Positions 1-9,283 of a stretch of DNA of 11,000 nucleotides are shown in pieces. The position numbers and the translations under genes are program-made. The DNA comes from Conidiobolus incongruus B7586 (Eukaryota; Entomophthoromycota; Entomophthoromycetes; Entomophthorales; Conidiobolaceae). A model generated the notes under the pieces. That model worked only from the letters and a program-made list of their open reading frames with translations. It searched no databases and had not been told where the DNA came from. Location of the stretch: contig JNEM01009919.1 in assembly GCA_000697335.1 (NCBI GenBank), positions 1 to 11,000 of the forward strand, read 5' to 3'. The first letter of the stretch is position 1. Each line of letters begins with the position of its first letter.

Positions 1-608
1 CATTTTTCAATTATAATTATTTATATTTTTATTATTATTATAATTATTTTTTTTGAAATTTTTGGTATTAAATTAAATTTAATATATTTTTCTGTTTTTA
101 TAGATTTAATTGTAATTTTAACTAATTTATTATAAATTTTATTAATTAATAAATAGCCAATTTAATTATTAATTGAATTTATATTATATATTTAATTTTT
201 AACAAAGATATAGATAAATTAGAATAGGTTTAGCTTTTCCAATTGTATTTTAAAACCATTTATTTTTTGATGAAAAAAATTTTAATTATGTAAATTGAAA
301 AATATTTTTTATAAATCAAGACTCTTTACTTTAGTTGAAATTATTAAAATTAATTTAGATTTCTTATATTATGATTTACTCATTGTTTTAATTTAAAGCA
401 AATTATTAAATTATTTAAAAATCTAAAATATAAAGAGTATAAATTAAACAAACTAATACTATCCAATTATATCTATGCTTTATTTAATATATTATTAATA
501 AAAATCTCAATTTACAGATATTTTGATAGCAAATTACCTATATTTTCTTGTTAATTCTAATTATAATAAATTTATTAATATTTAATATAGTATCATTACT
601 TATTGAAC

Positions 609-631
609 TACAATTATACCAAATAATTGTA
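609..631. repeat. 9-bp stem inverted repeat in AT desert
   Basis: TACAATTAT and ATAATTGTA flank a five-base ACCAA loop. The arms pair perfectly, but several dyads of this size are expected by chance at this base composition. Confidence 0.5.
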
Positions 632-644
632 ATAAACATAAATT

Positions 645-741
645 AATGATCATTTTAATATAGTTAATATCAAACTCTTTGAATCAGTAGAAAACTAACT
701 TTAATATTTTATGATATTTAAAATTATAAATGATCATTTAT
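645..741. repeat. Pair of GATC-centred palindromes sharing AATGATCATTT
   Basis: A 10-base palindrome at 645-654 and a 16-base palindrome at 726-741 share the 11-mer AATGATCATTT, starting at 645 and at 729, 84 bases apart. Repeated binding sites or chance are both possible. Confidence 0.4.
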
Positions 742-2265
742 TTCATAATATTTACATTTATACACCTGATATTCTAAAAATTCAACATGCGATTCTTAAA
801 GCATACTATAACGTGCTATTTATTAGATATTAAAATTAAATGGAAATTGCTGAAAAAATCAGGATAAGGTTTTATTAACCTTCGCTAATTAGATTTACAT
901 AAATGTATACAAACTCTTATGATTTCAGATAAAAAGCTTAATTTAATAGTCTATTGAAGTTTGGTAAAATAATTCCTTTGTAAACTGTTAATAAAATATA
1001 AAGCCAAATTTAGCTTAACTTTATAAATATTATTAAATCAAATAATACTTATGATGTTTTATTAATTTATATTTATTTACTCTATAATATATAATTACTT
1101 TATCCATTTCCTTATAATTCTATAATTACATCTATAGATTAATTACTATTTTCGAATTACTAGGTTTCTATAACATTTATAAAAATTTAATATTTAATAT
1201 AGATTTAATAGTTAATTTTAAATTTTAGATATTATAACCTTTCTTTAATAATTACAATTTTATATTAATTTTAAATCGCTATCAAACTAAATAAACATAT
1301 CAAGAGGATTATCAAGACTTTGAAGCAAATATTTAATTTAAATATTCATATCAATCAATCAAATGATAATACTTAAGTTTACCAAGTTTAATGTTATTTT
1401 AACTTTTTCATTCTTATATTTTTAATATAATTAAAATTTCAAGGGAATTATCCTCTAAATGTTAATAAACTGAAATTTATTATCAAATATATTAGCTAAT
1501 TGGTTAATTTTAACATAAATCAAAAATAAAGGTTTGTATAGTTATAATATTCTAAATTAAGTGGAATTACGTTGAAATATAATATTATTATCATTGATTT
1601 TTCAAATTATATTTTTTTAAACCTATTTTTAAATTTAATTTAATTTTAAAATACTTAAATTATTATATTAGCCTTTATATAGTTCAATTTATTCATTTTA
1701 AAATTATAAAACATTACTTTAGAATTACAATTTATTATAAAATAGAATCACCTTCTATATATTAAAAAACATATTACTTTACAAATAACTTAATGATTTA
1801 TGATAAATACCTAAAGAATTTAAATTAAAATCCAATCATTAATAAAAATAAAAAAAAAATACTTTATTAATCATATAATTATGTCAAATTTTATTACGAA
1901 TTTATTATATTTTCATATAAAGTATATATGTTATTTTACTATCAAAGCAACTTAAGAGCTTTTAAAGGATATTAAAATAGTTCTAGCTTATGATACCATT
2001 TTAATAAACATTACAGAGTGTGTTTATTTTAAAGAACCTCTTAAAAGAGTATTAAAAGACTAGTTCTCTTAATTCTGATGAATAACTTTATATTTAAATT
2101 AACTATTAATTTATTAAGTAATCTATACTTTGAAAGTTAATATATATATAGCATTAATTTAGTTAATGAAGATAGTTGTTCTTCTTAATTTCATATTATT
2201 CTTCTACAATTATTCTCAATCACTATTATTCTCTAAGATTTCAAACTATCTTTAACAATATTACA

Positions 2266-2291
2266 ATATATATATATATATATATATATAT
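2266..2291. repeat. (AT)13 microsatellite
   Basis: Twenty-six uninterrupted alternating A and T bases, the longest dinucleotide run in the window. Such runs vary in length and can extrude as cruciforms. Confidence 0.95.
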
Positions 2292-2961
2292 TAATACTAT
2301 CTATTATATCATCTAATATAAATATATTAACTAATATATTAAATTGATTATTTCATTTGTAATTTAAGTCTTCTTTTGCACTATACCGAATTTAAACCCC
2401 ATAACTATTACACAATATTAAAATTGGGATAATATTAATTTAATATTTAAATTCATTTTATTTTATATAAACGGAGTTAATTAAAATTAATATGACAGTA
2501 GCTATTATATTTAATTGAATAATATTTCTAATGCTTTAGGATTATCCAAGATTTCAAAGTTGAATATATCTAATATATAATTATATTTCTTCCACTATAA
2601 AGTATTTATTCTTTTCACATTTTTTATTGACAATTATCATTTTAACACTAATAACAATTTATTTCATAATTAAATACAAATTTAATACAATTTAAGAAAA
2701 TTATTCCTTAAATTAAAATCATGAAGTATTAAATTTAACAATATTTATTAAAAAAATATCTTATTACCACAATTTAGAATCCAATATTAATAATGGAATA
2801 TTATTCATTCTTTCATGACTGTTCATGTGAGTTATTTTTTTTAATAATTCTAAAATTGTTAAGAAAAATTGATAAGATAAAGATTAATTGCTAAAATTAA
2901 TAATTAAAATGCTTATAATTTACATATATATATCATTATAGTATATTATTAATAGTGACTA

Positions 2962-2982
2962 ATATATATATATATATATATA
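2962..2982. repeat. (AT)10 microsatellite
   Basis: Twenty-one bases of strictly alternating A and T. Shorter TA runs lie nearby around 2924-2932 and 2140-2150. Confidence 0.95.
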
Positions 2983-3437
2983 ATGATTTCAATGAATTTA
3001 ATAATTAAAAATTTTCAAAATAAAAAGATTTTTAGTTATATATAAAATATCCAAGTATACATTATTTAATCCAAATAATAAATTAAACTATATTGCGGTA
3101 CTATATTTTATTTGGAAAGAAGTAATTAGAAAAATCTTTTAGAATAATAGAATAAAAACCTCAATAATATTGAATACTATAAATAATGGAAATTATTAAT
3201 TATATATTAAAGATTAAGACATTTAAAATTTTTTGAAATAATTATAGAAATTAAACTGTAATGAGACAAAACATAATATCGAATATTATAAAGTTGAATG
3301 AAATTATTCAAATTAAAATAGAGCTAATAATATCATGGATTATTATATATTTTTATTGAACTGAATATTGAATGTTGAATTGCAGTTGAACCATTAGTTT
3401 ATCAATACTTTAAAGTTGGGACTATTTGAAGTATTAA

Positions 3438-3507
3438 TCTTTCACATATCATGTAGGTAATTCAACAAGATAATGTTGGTAATTGCATATTTGTGAAAGA
3501 TATCATG
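3438..3507. repeat. Nested dyad with direct repeats in the permease 3' flank
   Basis: The outer arms TCTTTCACA (3438-3446) and TGTGAAAGA (3492-3500) are perfect inverted repeats. An inner pair, CAACA (3463-3467) and TGTTG (3474-3478), encloses AGATAA. Overlapping the last base of each outer arm, and running on from it, is the direct repeat ATATCATG (3446-3453 and 3500-3507), and GGTAATT is repeated at 3456-3462 and 3478-3484. It lies beyond the candidate poly(A) signal, so it is probably outside the mRNA. Chance or a decayed small repeat are alternatives. Confidence 0.5.
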
Positions 3508-3821
3508 CTAGAATAGTATACTTTTATAAATTCATTATGATTTAATTATGTCTATCTATAGGATGTTTTGAATTAGTAATTTGTAGTATATGATTTATAT
3601 CTACAAATATTGCAAATGAAACTCTTGAAAATTAAATACCTTAATTCAAATATTATCAAAATACATTATTAATTTATTTCAATTACACTCATATTAAATA
3701 TATTCATAAGATTTTAGAAATTATTCCAATACTAATGCTTTGGAAAAACTAAAATGTTGTTTTTAGATTGCTTTTATTTGTATGATTTAGAATTTATGTA
3801 AAAATAAGTATAATTAATAAA
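3508..3821. other. 3' flank of the permease
   Basis: AT-rich spacer directly downstream of the minus-strand gene. Beyond the candidate AATAAA at 3773-3778 I see no gene or structured element. Confidence 0.6.
3773..3778 (-). terminator. Candidate poly(A) signal AATAAA for the permease
   Basis: The minus strand reads AATAAA about 44 nt past the permease stop codon, a normal place for a cleavage and polyadenylation signal, and T-rich sequence follows further on. In DNA this AT-rich the hexamer also occurs by chance, so position is the main support. Confidence 0.45.
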
Positions 3822-5426
3822 TTAGTGAGCTTGCATGGCGGGAGGGACGTAAACATCAGCCCATTTCTCGGGATTATTGACCTTACTGTTTCTTCTACCG
3901 TAGAGCAAGTAGACAATCATACCCAAAACGATCCAACCAATGAGACGGTAGATGGTAGTTGGGGCTGAAGTTGCAATTAAGAAGATACAGGAAGCAGCAC
4001 CAAGGAGAGGGATAACGTAAGGACCTAAGGGAACTTTGAAACGTCTGGGGCGTTGGGGTTGTTTGATACGGAGGACCATGACACCAAGATTGACAAAGAA
4101 GAAAGCGCAAAGGGTACCAACTGAAGTCATCTCACCCAAGAAATCAGTGGGAAGGAAAGCACCCATGATGGCAACAACAACGGTGATGAGAATAGTGGAT
4201 AACCAAGGAGTTCCGAATCTGGGGTGAACCTTGTAGAAAATGGAAGGCAAGAGCCCGTCACGAGCCATACTGTAGAAGACACGAGATTGAGCCATGATTT
4301 GGACCAACATGACACTAGTAAGACCACACATAGCACCAAAACTGACGACAGCAGACAACCAGGGTTTGTTGATGGCATTGATGGCAGTGGTAATGGGACT
4401 AGGAGTGTTGAGATCTTTGTAGTCAATAATACCAACCATTACAAGAGAAACAGCAATGTAAAGTAGAGTACAGATGACAAGGGAACTGATGATACCAATG
4501 GGCATATCGCGAGAAGGATTCTTGGCTTCTTGAGCGGCGGTGGATACGGAGTCAAAACCAATATAAGCGAAGAACACGACTGAAGCACCCTTAAAGAGAC
4601 CACTTGCACCATATTCACCGTAGTGACCAGTGTTTTCAGGAAGGTAAGGAGTATATCTGGAAGTGTCAACATATGGAGCAGCAAAGCCCAAGAAAAGAAT
4701 AACTACGATGATTTTAATTGCAACAACAACGGTGGTGAAAATAGCAGATTCTTTAGTACCAATAACTAAGATGGAACCAACCAACAAAGCGACAACAACA
4801 GCAGGGATATTGATATAGTTACCAGTAGTGGAGAAAGCAGCAGCAGATTCAGTCCAAACAATGGGACTTCCTACAATAGGCTTATATGGTACTAAATGGA
4901 ATGCCTTTTCAAGGAAAGATACCATATAAGCACTCCAACCTACAGATACAGCAGCGGAACCAGCCATGTATTCCAAAATCAAATTCCATCCAATGATCCA
5001 AGCGATCAATTCACCCATAGTGGCATAAGCATACGTGTAGGCAGAACCAGCAACTGGAATCATACTGGCCAATTCTGAGAAGCTAAGAGCAGAGAGTGTA
5101 GAAACCAAACCAGCAATAACGAAAGCAGAAGAAATAGCTGGGCCTGTATTGACAGCAGCTACAAGACCAGTGTAGACGAAAATACCGGAACCGATAATAA
5201 TACCGATACCAAGAGCGGTCAAATCAAACCAGCTAAGAGTGGCCTTGAGTTCACCTTGTGATTCTGCGAGCAATTCTTCAATGGATCTGGTAGCGAAGAG
5301 CTTGCGACCAAAGAACTTCAATGAAGATTCTCCCGGCCTACGAACGGGTCCAGTTCTGGGAGGGGCATTTGTTGTAACGGTATTACCAATATCAAATTCC
5401 TCTTTTTTAATTCCTTGTTGTGACAT
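3822..5426 (-). CDS. CAT-type amino acid permease (APC superfamily), intact, intronless, 534 aa
   Basis: A plasma- or organelle-membrane transporter that probably moves amino acids, by family the cationic or broad neutral ones, with the LeuT-like fold. Residues 1-66 form a hydrophilic N-terminal tail. About 12 membrane segments follow, near 68-90, 96-118, 137-160, 204-223, 227-248, 277-298, 308-332, 355-380, 407-424, 431-453, 467-485 and 491-509, then a short tail. Family hallmarks seen: GIGIIIGSGIF (73-83), the substrate-binding glycine break of helix 1; FSELASMIPVAGSAYTY (116-132); K238 in helix 5, which I equate with the conserved CAT lysine; FFAYIGFDSVSTAAQEAKNP (285-304) followed by RDMPIG; and FKVPLGP (463-469). 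These fit CAT rather than the YAT permeases usual in fungi. The length matches 12-helix CATs and is shorter than 14-helix animal and plant forms. The start is secure: an in-frame TAA lies upstream at 5442-5444 and the next Met is residue 122, inside the fold. The start context is weak (C at -3). The stop is TAA. No introns or breaks are seen. Exact substrate unknown. Confidence 0.95.
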   Translation of the reverse strand: MSQQGIKKEEFDIGNTVTTNAPPRTGPVRRPGESSLKFFGRKLFATRSIEELLAESQGELKATLSWFDLTALGIGIIIGSGIFVYTGLVAAVNTGPAISSAFVIAGLVSTLSALSFSELASMIPVAGSAYTYAYATMGELIAWIIGWNLILEYMAGSAAVSVGWSAYMVSFLEKAFHLVPYKPIVGSPIVWTESAAAFSTTGNYINIPAVVVALLVGSILVIGTKESAIFTTVVVAIKIIVVILFLGFAAPYVDTSRYTPYLPENTGHYGEYGASGLFKGASVVFFAYIGFDSVSTAAQEAKNPSRDMPIGIISSLVICTLLYIAVSLVMVGIIDYKDLNTPSPITTAINAINKPWLSAVVSFGAMCGLTSVMLVQIMAQSRVFYSMARDGLLPSIFYKVHPRFGTPWLSTILITVVVAIMGAFLPTDFLGEMTSVGTLCAFFFVNLGVMVLRIKQPQRPRRFKVPLGPYVIPLLGAASCIFLIATSAPTTIYRLIGWIVLGMIVYLLYGRRNSKVNNPEKWADVYVPPAMQAH

Positions 5427-5602
5427 TAGGAGGTGATACAGTTAGAAATGTAGCTAATTTATAAAGGAAAGTTGTGAATATGTAATGTATTTGCAATAAT
5501 CAATTGATTAATGAACAAAAATAATAATAATGATAGTGGTGAAAGTAGTACTTAAAGCACTAAAAAAGGTTTTTTGTATTTTATTCACAGCAGAAATGCT
5601 TG
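5427..5602 (-). promoter_or_regulatory. Probable 5' leader of the permease mRNA, free of upstream ATGs
   Basis: On the gene's strand no ATG occurs in the 176 nt before the start codon, while the opposite strand of the same stretch holds about six. The gene's strand is also visibly poorer in G than in C here. Both features fit a scanned 5' untranslated region. The leader also contains a 14-nt dyad of six A, GG and six T at 5562-5575. An in-frame stop lies at 5442-5444. A second TATA-like hexamer at 5458-5463 is only 32-37 nt from the start codon and would leave almost no leader, so I favour the distal box. Confidence 0.45.
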
Positions 5603-5609
5603 CATTGAG

Positions 5610-5617
5610 TATTTATA
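5610..5617 (-). promoter_or_regulatory. TATA-like box (TATAAATA) upstream of the permease
   Basis: The minus strand reads TATAAATA 184 nt before the start codon. A start site about 30 nt downstream would fall near 5580 and give a leader of about 150 nt that contains no ATG. The only ATG in the near upstream region (5603-5605) lies between the box and that predicted start site, so it would not be transcribed. AT-rich DNA produces such boxes by chance. Confidence 0.35.
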
Positions 5618-5838
5618 CAATCTAGAGCATTGCACATTGAAGATTAGTGGAACTCAATTGAACTCAGACCTTTGTGCATGAGTGGAGAAAAAGTTCCTAA
5701 TTTGGACGAATTCCCCCAATTTGATTGAATCATAAGTGATTGAGAAAAAGCATGACTTATTGGTACATTTCATTCTGATTAAATTAAAATTTGTGATTGA
5801 TGTCATTTTGAAGAATATCATAATAATTTGATCAATAA

Positions 5839-5844
5839 TTATCT
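5839..5844 (-). promoter_or_regulatory. GATA-type word AGATAA (candidate site)
   Basis: AGATAA on the minus strand, about 413 nt upstream of the permease start. GATA-family zinc-finger factors control nitrogen-source genes, including amino acid permeases, in many fungi. The word is short and AT-rich, so chance occurrence is likely. Confidence 0.15.
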
Positions 5845-5925
5845 TTATTTATTGGTTGATTTCAGTTTGATATGTGATTAAAAGGATTAAAAATAGTCAT
5901 TTTAAGTGGATTTTTGTTTAATTTC

Positions 5926-5931
5926 TTATCT
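5926..5931 (-). promoter_or_regulatory. Second GATA-type word AGATAA (candidate site)
   Basis: A second AGATAA in the same orientation, 82 nt beyond the first and about 500 nt before the permease start. Paired GATA words are typical of nitrogen-regulated fungal promoters, but here the evidence is only the motif and its position. Confidence 0.15.
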
Positions 5932-6004
5932 AAAAACTACCTCAATACCCTATATCCTTTCGATATTCGCTACAACTGTCTAAGCTCTGTACATTTTATT
6001 GTGA

Positions 6005-6019
6005 ACCTCAAAGTGAGGT
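6005..6019. repeat. Short perfect inverted repeat (ACCTCA/TGAGGT)
   Basis: Six-base arms around a three-base AAG loop. It is relatively GC-containing for this window and lies about 580 nt upstream of the permease start. It could be a dimeric protein-binding site; no function is shown. Confidence 0.5.
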
Positions 6020-6267
6020 ATAATGGAGCATGGTTGTCTAGACCATCAACCAAACTAACTGGGTCATTTTAACATACTAATATTCATTATTCAATAAGAC
6101 GATTGAACTGATAATTTAGAAGTTGATGCATCATTGATTTGTTTGTTGCACAATTCATGATTGGTCAAGGTAATTGCTCGGGGATTGGATATTGGTGCTC
6201 AACAGTTGAATTTAGTAAAAAGCAAGACAAATAAAACGATTATAACTATTTCAGACTATACTCAAAA

Positions 6268-6277
6268 CGTTCGAACG
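6268..6277. repeat. CpG-containing palindrome CGTTCGAACG
   Basis: A perfect 10-base palindrome with three CpGs in a window where CpG is scarce, flanked by an imperfect ACTC/GAGT extension. It lies in the permease's upstream flank and looks like a binding site for a symmetric dimer, though chance cannot be ruled out. Confidence 0.5.
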
Positions 6278-6626
6278 AGAGTAAACAGACAATTCCGAAA
6301 CTAGATAGCATACTAGCCAATTGAAACATGTTGGCCATAATCATTTATCAAAACAAGCAACATTATTCATCATTTCATAAAAATAATAATTTTGTAAAAG
6401 AGAAAATTCCCCAATACGCCGAAAATAAATTACACTACATATAAACTCTCCTTAAAATAGAATATAAAAATCCTTTCACAATTTACAATTTGTCGGATGA
6501 ATCTTAATTAATTTTAATGATGTTCAAATTTAGTTATTTTTCTTTAATATTATGGTCACATGGTTTTGAGTTATTATTTATTCATTTTGACTATATAATT
6601 CAATCATTTTCTCAATTTAATAAATT

Positions 6627-6638
6627 TTAGTTAACTAA
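6627..6638. repeat. Perfect palindrome TTAGTTAACTAA
   Basis: A 12-base perfect palindrome 23 bases before the long dyad at 6662-6704. It is first in a run of three dyads. Confidence 0.6.
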
Positions 6639-6661
6639 TATTAATTTGACAAGTATAATTT

Positions 6662-6704
6662 AAACTTATTTTTATAGTAATGATTTCATTACTATAATAA
6701 GTTT
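6662..6704. repeat. Long inverted repeat: 19-bp stem with one 3-base bulge
   Basis: Arms at 6662-6669 and 6697-6704 (AAACTTAT/ATAAGTTT) and at 6673-6683 and 6686-6696 (TATAGTAATGA/TCATTACTATA) pair without mismatch. The only irregularities are an unpaired TTT at 6670-6672 and a two-base centre. This is the longest dyad I found in the window and exceeds what composition alone readily gives. It could be a cruciform or hairpin, a MITE-like relic or an RNA stem. No target-site duplication is evident. Confidence 0.75.
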
Positions 6705-6721
6705 TGAAATAAATTTCAAAA
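6702..6721. repeat. Adjacent perfect inverted repeat TTTTGAAAT/ATTTCAAAA
   Basis: Nine-base arms separated by two bases, sharing three bases with the end of the long dyad. Two stems thus sit back to back, which is unlike the scattered small palindromes elsewhere. Confidence 0.7.
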
Positions 6722-8100
6722 ATTATATATCACATCATTTAAGAAAATAAGTGAATTTTATTGTTCAATTCTCTAAAACTAATATCAATGATTATTTTAA
6801 TAATAAAATGTTAGATAAATTTTGTGATTTTCTTTACTTAGTCTTGATCGGATGATATTTATGACTTAGTGTCACAACTTGGACCCGTGACTGTATAATG
6901 ATGTTAATATACATTTCTTGTATTATAATATATCTAATTCCGTCAAAGTATTGATTGAATTTTTTATCAAATGATAAATAGTTCTATCTATTCAAGATCT
7001 ATTTTATTAAACTTTGTCTTATCTACAAAATATAGAAAATAATTTTTAATAAATCAATATTAGCTATTAATTGATAGTGACAAGTAGAATCTAATATTGT
7101 TAAACTTTTCTGTATCAGATTAATCATAATTTATTAAATATAACATCTTAGCAATTTATTCAAGCTCTATTTTGGCTTGAAATATATGTATTAAATGTAT
7201 TCATATTTGAAACAAAGAGAAATAAAGCCTTATTATTTATTCAATTTAAGGTACAAATGGGCTGAATATTTTAAAAATTAACTTAATATAATTTATTCAA
7301 TGAAAACTGAGTTTAATGCTTGGTATCAAATATATTAAAACTAGAAATAAACATCAACATTCCTATAAAATAGTTTTTTATATCAATATCTTTTTTATTA
7401 TTCAATATCAATAGTTGTCATGAATTTTATACATATTTCATATACTGATTTAATATTAGAAGAATGTTAAAATATAAATGAAAGATTTAATTAATTGATA
7501 ACAATATTGAATTAATAGTTATTTGTTCAGAAATATATTAAATAATATAATATATATGAAACACATATATTTGGAAGTGATTGTGAGTAATTCAAAAATT
7601 TATAATAAAACTTAGCAATTTTTTATATTATTTAAATGCAAAAGATAATTGAAATATTACTTTTTTTAATTGGTAGTATATAATTCAAAATATATAAATT
7701 ATTCAAGATAAAAAATTAATATTGAAATAATATATTGTTAAAAATATTAAAAAAACTATATAAGATGAAGTAATATAAAAATAAAATTTAAAATTATATT
7801 ATCATTTGGCTATTTCCGAATTATATTAACCAAGTTCAAAGTTATTAAAAACCTAGTCAACCATGATAAAATTACCATTATTAGTAACTATCAAAACATA
7901 ATTCTATCATACTTTTCATATGATAAATGATAAATGATAAAAATCTTGATTCATATCAAATAAGCTATTGAAGGAAATATACTTACTCAAAACATCTAAA
8001 TTATTAGAAGGATTTAAAAGGACAAATATATTTAATATGTCATGACTTATATGAATGACCATATGACGTATCATTAATATAAAATATTAAATAAAATTAA
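6722..8100. other. AT-rich intergenic desert
   Basis: No ORF or RNA gene is visible. One sampled line (7681-7740) is only about 8% G+C. The only repeat of note is the 7-base tandem at 7921-7941. Confidence 0.75.
7921..7941 (+). repeat. Three tandem copies of TGATAAA
   Basis: Three exact 7-base units in a row. Each contains TGATAA, a GATA-type word, so it could be a clustered binding site, but no gene lies near enough to give it a clear target. Replication slippage is the plain explanation. Confidence 0.9.
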
Positions 8101-8460
8101 ATTGAGGAGTTTTTTAAAACTTTTTAAATTGCTGCGAAATGAGATTAATATTAAGATAGGGATATTGATGATTATCAATTTTTTTGGAATTTTCGCACAA
8201 ATGACTAAGTTTAATTAACCCTCACATTCTCTCATTATCAACCTTTGGGAATTTTGCTAACTTTTGCCAAATTCCTAATTAGGAGCATCGTATCATCATG
8301 GGGATGGAAAGTGGTTTAATAAAACAAATCAGGTTTGAAGGCTCTTGTTGAATTAGGTTATCATATGATTGAAAAGTGGATAAAATAGGGCAATAAATAA
8401 CTGATTTGATTGGCTGTTATGATAGCAGCAATAGAGTCTAGATGAAGTCCTAATTTAGAA
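8101..8460. other. Compositional island without an ORF; possible non-coding RNA or gene relic
   Basis: Bases 8221-8460 run at about 33-38% G+C, far above the surrounding DNA. The plus strand is C-rich at about 8215-8280 (15 C, 5 G in line 8221-8280), then strongly G-rich at 8281-8460 (about 44 G, 17 C). Dyads include TGCGAAA/TTTCGCA at 8133-8197, TTGAT/ATCAA followed by seven T near 8166-8185, and GGAATTTTG/CAAATTCC at 8248-8275. The best plus-strand ATG (8298) opens only 17 codons. I do not recognise an RNA family. Confidence 0.4.
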
Positions 8461-9283
8461 AAAAGTTCAAAATTATTGATTTATAAATAAAAATCAGGCG
8501 ATTATTAGTGCATACAAATTAAAATTAATTTTTTGAAATAAATTGGTCAAATTTAATTGGTAGATAAAAATTATTTAAAATTAAAAAATTTATGCAATTA
8601 ATGTAGAAAATTGTAATTGAATACAGAGACAAAGTTAAATGTTCTTTAGAGAAAATGGATAAGTTATTCTGGCGGTTTAGGTTTCAATTTTGATTAATAA
8701 AAATATTAGGTGGTAATATTGTTTAGATTTTCATACTGGTTGATAAAGATTGGTATGAATTGAATGCTAGATAAGATTTAGATATTATTTATCAAAAATG
8801 ACTAATAAACCAAAGATTGTTATGACTTTGAAGGAATATATCTTCTATCAACTATAAACTATCGTTGAAAAATATTTGACATACTGAATTATAAAACTTC
8901 TATTAAGTGTATCTAAGGAAAAACTGAGAAAATTCAATTGATTTGACTATTCATTATAATTAAAAGAAATAATAAAATTATCGGATGAATTTTTAAAATA
9001 ATGGAAACTGTAATGTAAAAGTGACAATTCAGTTAATGAAAATAAAAATACACATAAAGACGGCAAATCTAACTGAAAATTACAAACTTAAACCATTAAT
9101 TCAACAAAGATATTAACGAAAGCGTTATAATTTAGAAACAAAAAGTTACAAATTTCTATAGATTTCAACCTTTTTATACTTGAATGATGATTCCCAAAAA
9201 CTAGATAAAATAACAAATACAAGTCACTACATCAAAATTGGAAGATTCCAACAAATCTCATTAGCTTGAATAGAGGGAGAATT
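8461..9283. other. AT-rich intergenic stretch, nothing recognised
   Basis: Stops fill all frames and no RNA gene or repeat of note is seen. Confidence 0.7.

Larger units (their letters stand above)
1..3437. other. AT-rich intergenic desert
   Basis: Sampled lines are about 10-18% G+C and all frames are broken often. No coding, RNA or transposon signature is visible. CpG is rare (none in the first 789 bases). Small AT dyads and two TA microsatellites are the only structure seen. Confidence 0.8.
5618..6500. promoter_or_regulatory. Less AT-rich upstream flank of the permease, likely promoter region
   Basis: Three sampled 60-base lines are 33-37% G+C, well above the desert (often 8-18%). CpG is also denser: I counted about 13-14 in 5427-6500 against 11 in all of 1-3821. 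No frame holds a convincing ORF and no tRNA B-box is present. Small dyads occur (6005-6019, 6268-6277 and GCCAA/TTGGC at 6316-6335), along with ATTGG and CCAAT words. The simplest reading is a regulatory region for the minus-strand gene; a non-coding transcript or gene remnant is possible. Confidence 0.4.

Noticed and set aside
3895-5436. Several 60-102 aa open frames overlapping the permease on both strands
   Set aside because: They lie within or across the strong permease frame, show no family motifs, and exist because that DNA is less AT-rich and so stop-poor.
5428-5437. AGGAGGTGAT, a perfect Shine-Dalgarno-like sequence on the plus strand
   Set aside because: It is on the strand opposite the permease, and the ATG that follows it at 5448 runs straight into a TAG stop. 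The complement is just part of the pyrimidine-rich end of the leader.
6029-6060. tRNA-like hairpin words (GGTTG...CAACC, ATGGT...ACCAT)
   Set aside because: There is no B-box (GGTTCGA-type T-loop), acceptor stem or cloverleaf around them.
8166-8185. Stem followed by seven T resembling an intrinsic or Pol III terminator
   Set aside because: The stem is only five AT-rich pairs and no gene or Pol III promoter box is seen upstream. Such patterns are common in this composition.
8298-8351. 17-codon ORF starting at ATG within the composition island
   Set aside because: Too short, no recognisable motif, and no conserved context visible to support translation.
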